Source: SCGC-AG-212-J23 sp036406675 (GTDB lineage: Bacteria; Pseudomonadota; Gammaproteobacteria; Burkholderiales; SG8-39). From it: 64,000 nt of DNA. The stretch lies in NCBI GenBank assembly GCA_036406675.1, contig DASXAO010000166.1, positions 3,735-67,734 on the forward strand. The letters are read 5' to 3'. The stretch's first letter is position 1; the number at the start of each line of letters is the position of its first letter. The position numbers and the translations under genes are program-made. Below are positions 63,273-64,000 of this stretch, one piece after another. The notes beneath the pieces were generated by a model, which worked only from the letters and a program-made list of their open reading frames with translations, did not search any database and was not told the DNA's origin.

Positions 63273-64000
63273 ATGAAGAAGAGTGCACTCGCCCTGGCCG
63301 TCGGCGCCGCGTTCGCGGGCCCGGCCATGGGGCAAAGCAGCACCGTGCAGATCTACGGCAAGGTGTATCCGCAGCTCGCCTGGTACAAGTCCAGTGGAGC
63401 AACGGAGGTTGGCGGAGTCACCTCCAACCTGGTGCCGCAGCCAACGGCCGCGCAAGTCAATAACGACAAGAGCCGCGCGTCGGTCGACGTAGCGAACTCC
63501 TATCTCGGCTTTCGCGGCGAAGAGAAGCTGGGTGGCTCGCTCGCGACCATCTGGCAGATGGAGCAGTCGCTCGAGTTCGACACCGGTACCGGAGTGTGGG
63601 CGACGCGCAATTCGTTCCTCGGGCTGCGCGGCGGCTTCGGCACCGTGAAGCTCGGCAACATGGACACGATCTACAAGGAGTTCGGCGACCAGTTCAGCAT
63701 GTTCGGCATCAGCAGCGGCAACTTCATCTCGCACAGCAACCAGCTGTCGGCGAACGGAGTCGGCAACAGCCGCCTCGCCCGGTTCCACGAGCGCGCGCCG
63801 AACTCGATCCAGTATCTGACGCCCGAGTTCGGCGACTTCCAGATCGGCATCCAGTACTCGCCCGACGAGGTCAAGGGCAACCCGACTCCAGTGACCGGCA
63901 CCGGCCTCGATCGGCAGTGGTGGTCCTACGGAGTCAAGTACGAAGCGCAGCGCTTCTATGTGTCGGTGCAGCAGGAGTATCGCAAAGACATGTTCGGCGG
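63273..64000 (+). CDS. Gram-negative trimeric porin, 3'-truncated by the window edge
   Basis: First 242 residues of an outer-membrane porin of the Burkholderiales general-porin type. The signal peptide (MKKSALALAVGAAFAGPAMGQ) is followed by VQIYGKVYPQLAWYKSSG, the first beta strand, then SYLGFRGEEKLGGSLATIWQMEQSLEF and TRNSFLGLRGGFGTVKLGNMDTIYKEF, classic for these porins. The rest of the barrel and the terminal aromatic residue lie outside the window. The start follows GGGAGGAGCGGGGGA. It gives small solutes access to the many periplasmic binding proteins encoded here. Confidence 0.92.
   Translation, partial: MKKSALALAVGAAFAGPAMGQSSTVQIYGKVYPQLAWYKSSGATEVGGVTSNLVPQPTAAQVNNDKSRASVDVANSYLGFRGEEKLGGSLATIWQMEQSLEFDTGTGVWATRNSFLGLRGGFGTVKLGNMDTIYKEFGDQFSMFGISSGNFISHSNQLSANGVGNSRLARFHERAPNSIQYLTPEFGDFQIGIQYSPDEVKGNPTPVTGTGLDRQWWSYGVKYEAQRFYVSVQQEYRKDMFG

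Noticed and set aside
1..64000. tRNA, rRNA, CRISPR arrays, insertion sequences, prophage genes
   Set aside because: No cloverleaf, ribosomal, repeat-spacer, transposase or phage signature was recognised on either strand by reading; a dedicated scan was not possible.

Overview
The window is GC-rich, densely packed bacterial DNA, most likely from a betaproteobacterium of the Burkholderiales. The evidence is seven stand-alone Bug-type solute-binding proteins, two tripartite tricarboxylate transporter (TTT) systems and a Burkholderiales-style trimeric porin at the right edge. No rRNA, tRNA, CRISPR array, phage or insertion sequence was recognised. No stretch longer than about 265 bases lacks a gene.

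Region 1 (1-10050) is a C1 module. The glutathione-linked formaldehyde pathway (gfa, frmA, fghA) is followed by a regulator of the AcoR type, a group of quinoprotein-associated periplasmic genes (MBL-fold protein, small Cys protein, SoxYZ-like carrier) and xoxF-xoxG-xoxJ. XoxF carries the extra aspartate of lanthanide-dependent methanol dehydrogenases. Alcohol oxidised in the periplasm would yield formaldehyde, which the glutathione enzymes take to formate. Two proteins here have lost hallmark residues: the regulator lacks the sigma-54 contact loop, and the MBL protein lacks the HxHxDH zinc motif.

Region 2 (10056-24070) mixes catabolic enzymes with Bug proteins: a UbiD-type decarboxylase, a DUF1080 lipoprotein, a LigB-type dioxygenase, an MBL hydrolase, an Ldh-family dehydrogenase, an alpha/beta hydrolase, an aldo/keto reductase and a two-subunit molybdenum hydroxylase of the isoquinoline oxidoreductase type.

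Region 3 (24199-30781) holds a sulfotransferase and a PhnD-like solute-binding protein preceded by a clear cyclic-di-GMP-I (GEMM) riboswitch. It also holds a DASS-type permease, a VOC protein with a basic tail, a glutaredoxin-DinB fusion and a DUF72 protein. Region 4 (30791-36642) is a non-homologous end-joining operon (ligD, ku, an HTH-TPR gene, a nuclease-like gene) followed by two small envelope proteins.

Region 5 (36662-53368) has a CoxMSL-like molybdenum hydroxylase with its own Bug protein and a CoxG. It continues with further Bug genes, a TauD-type dioxygenase, a broken TTT fragment and a complete tctCBA set. A second set on the minus strand forms one run: bicupin, TRIP13/Pch2-like AAA ATPase, tctC, tctA, tctB, bug.

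Region 6 (53447-63100) is a compact plus-strand locus: ABC solute-binding protein, Ni/Co-type transporter, IclR regulator, EutA-like protein with a His/Asp-rich N-terminus, two-domain ABC permease, ABC ATPase, ThDP enzyme and HIBADH-family dehydrogenase. Matching TTCC-N7-GGRA elements precede the first gene and the IclR gene. Part of a porin gene closes the window.
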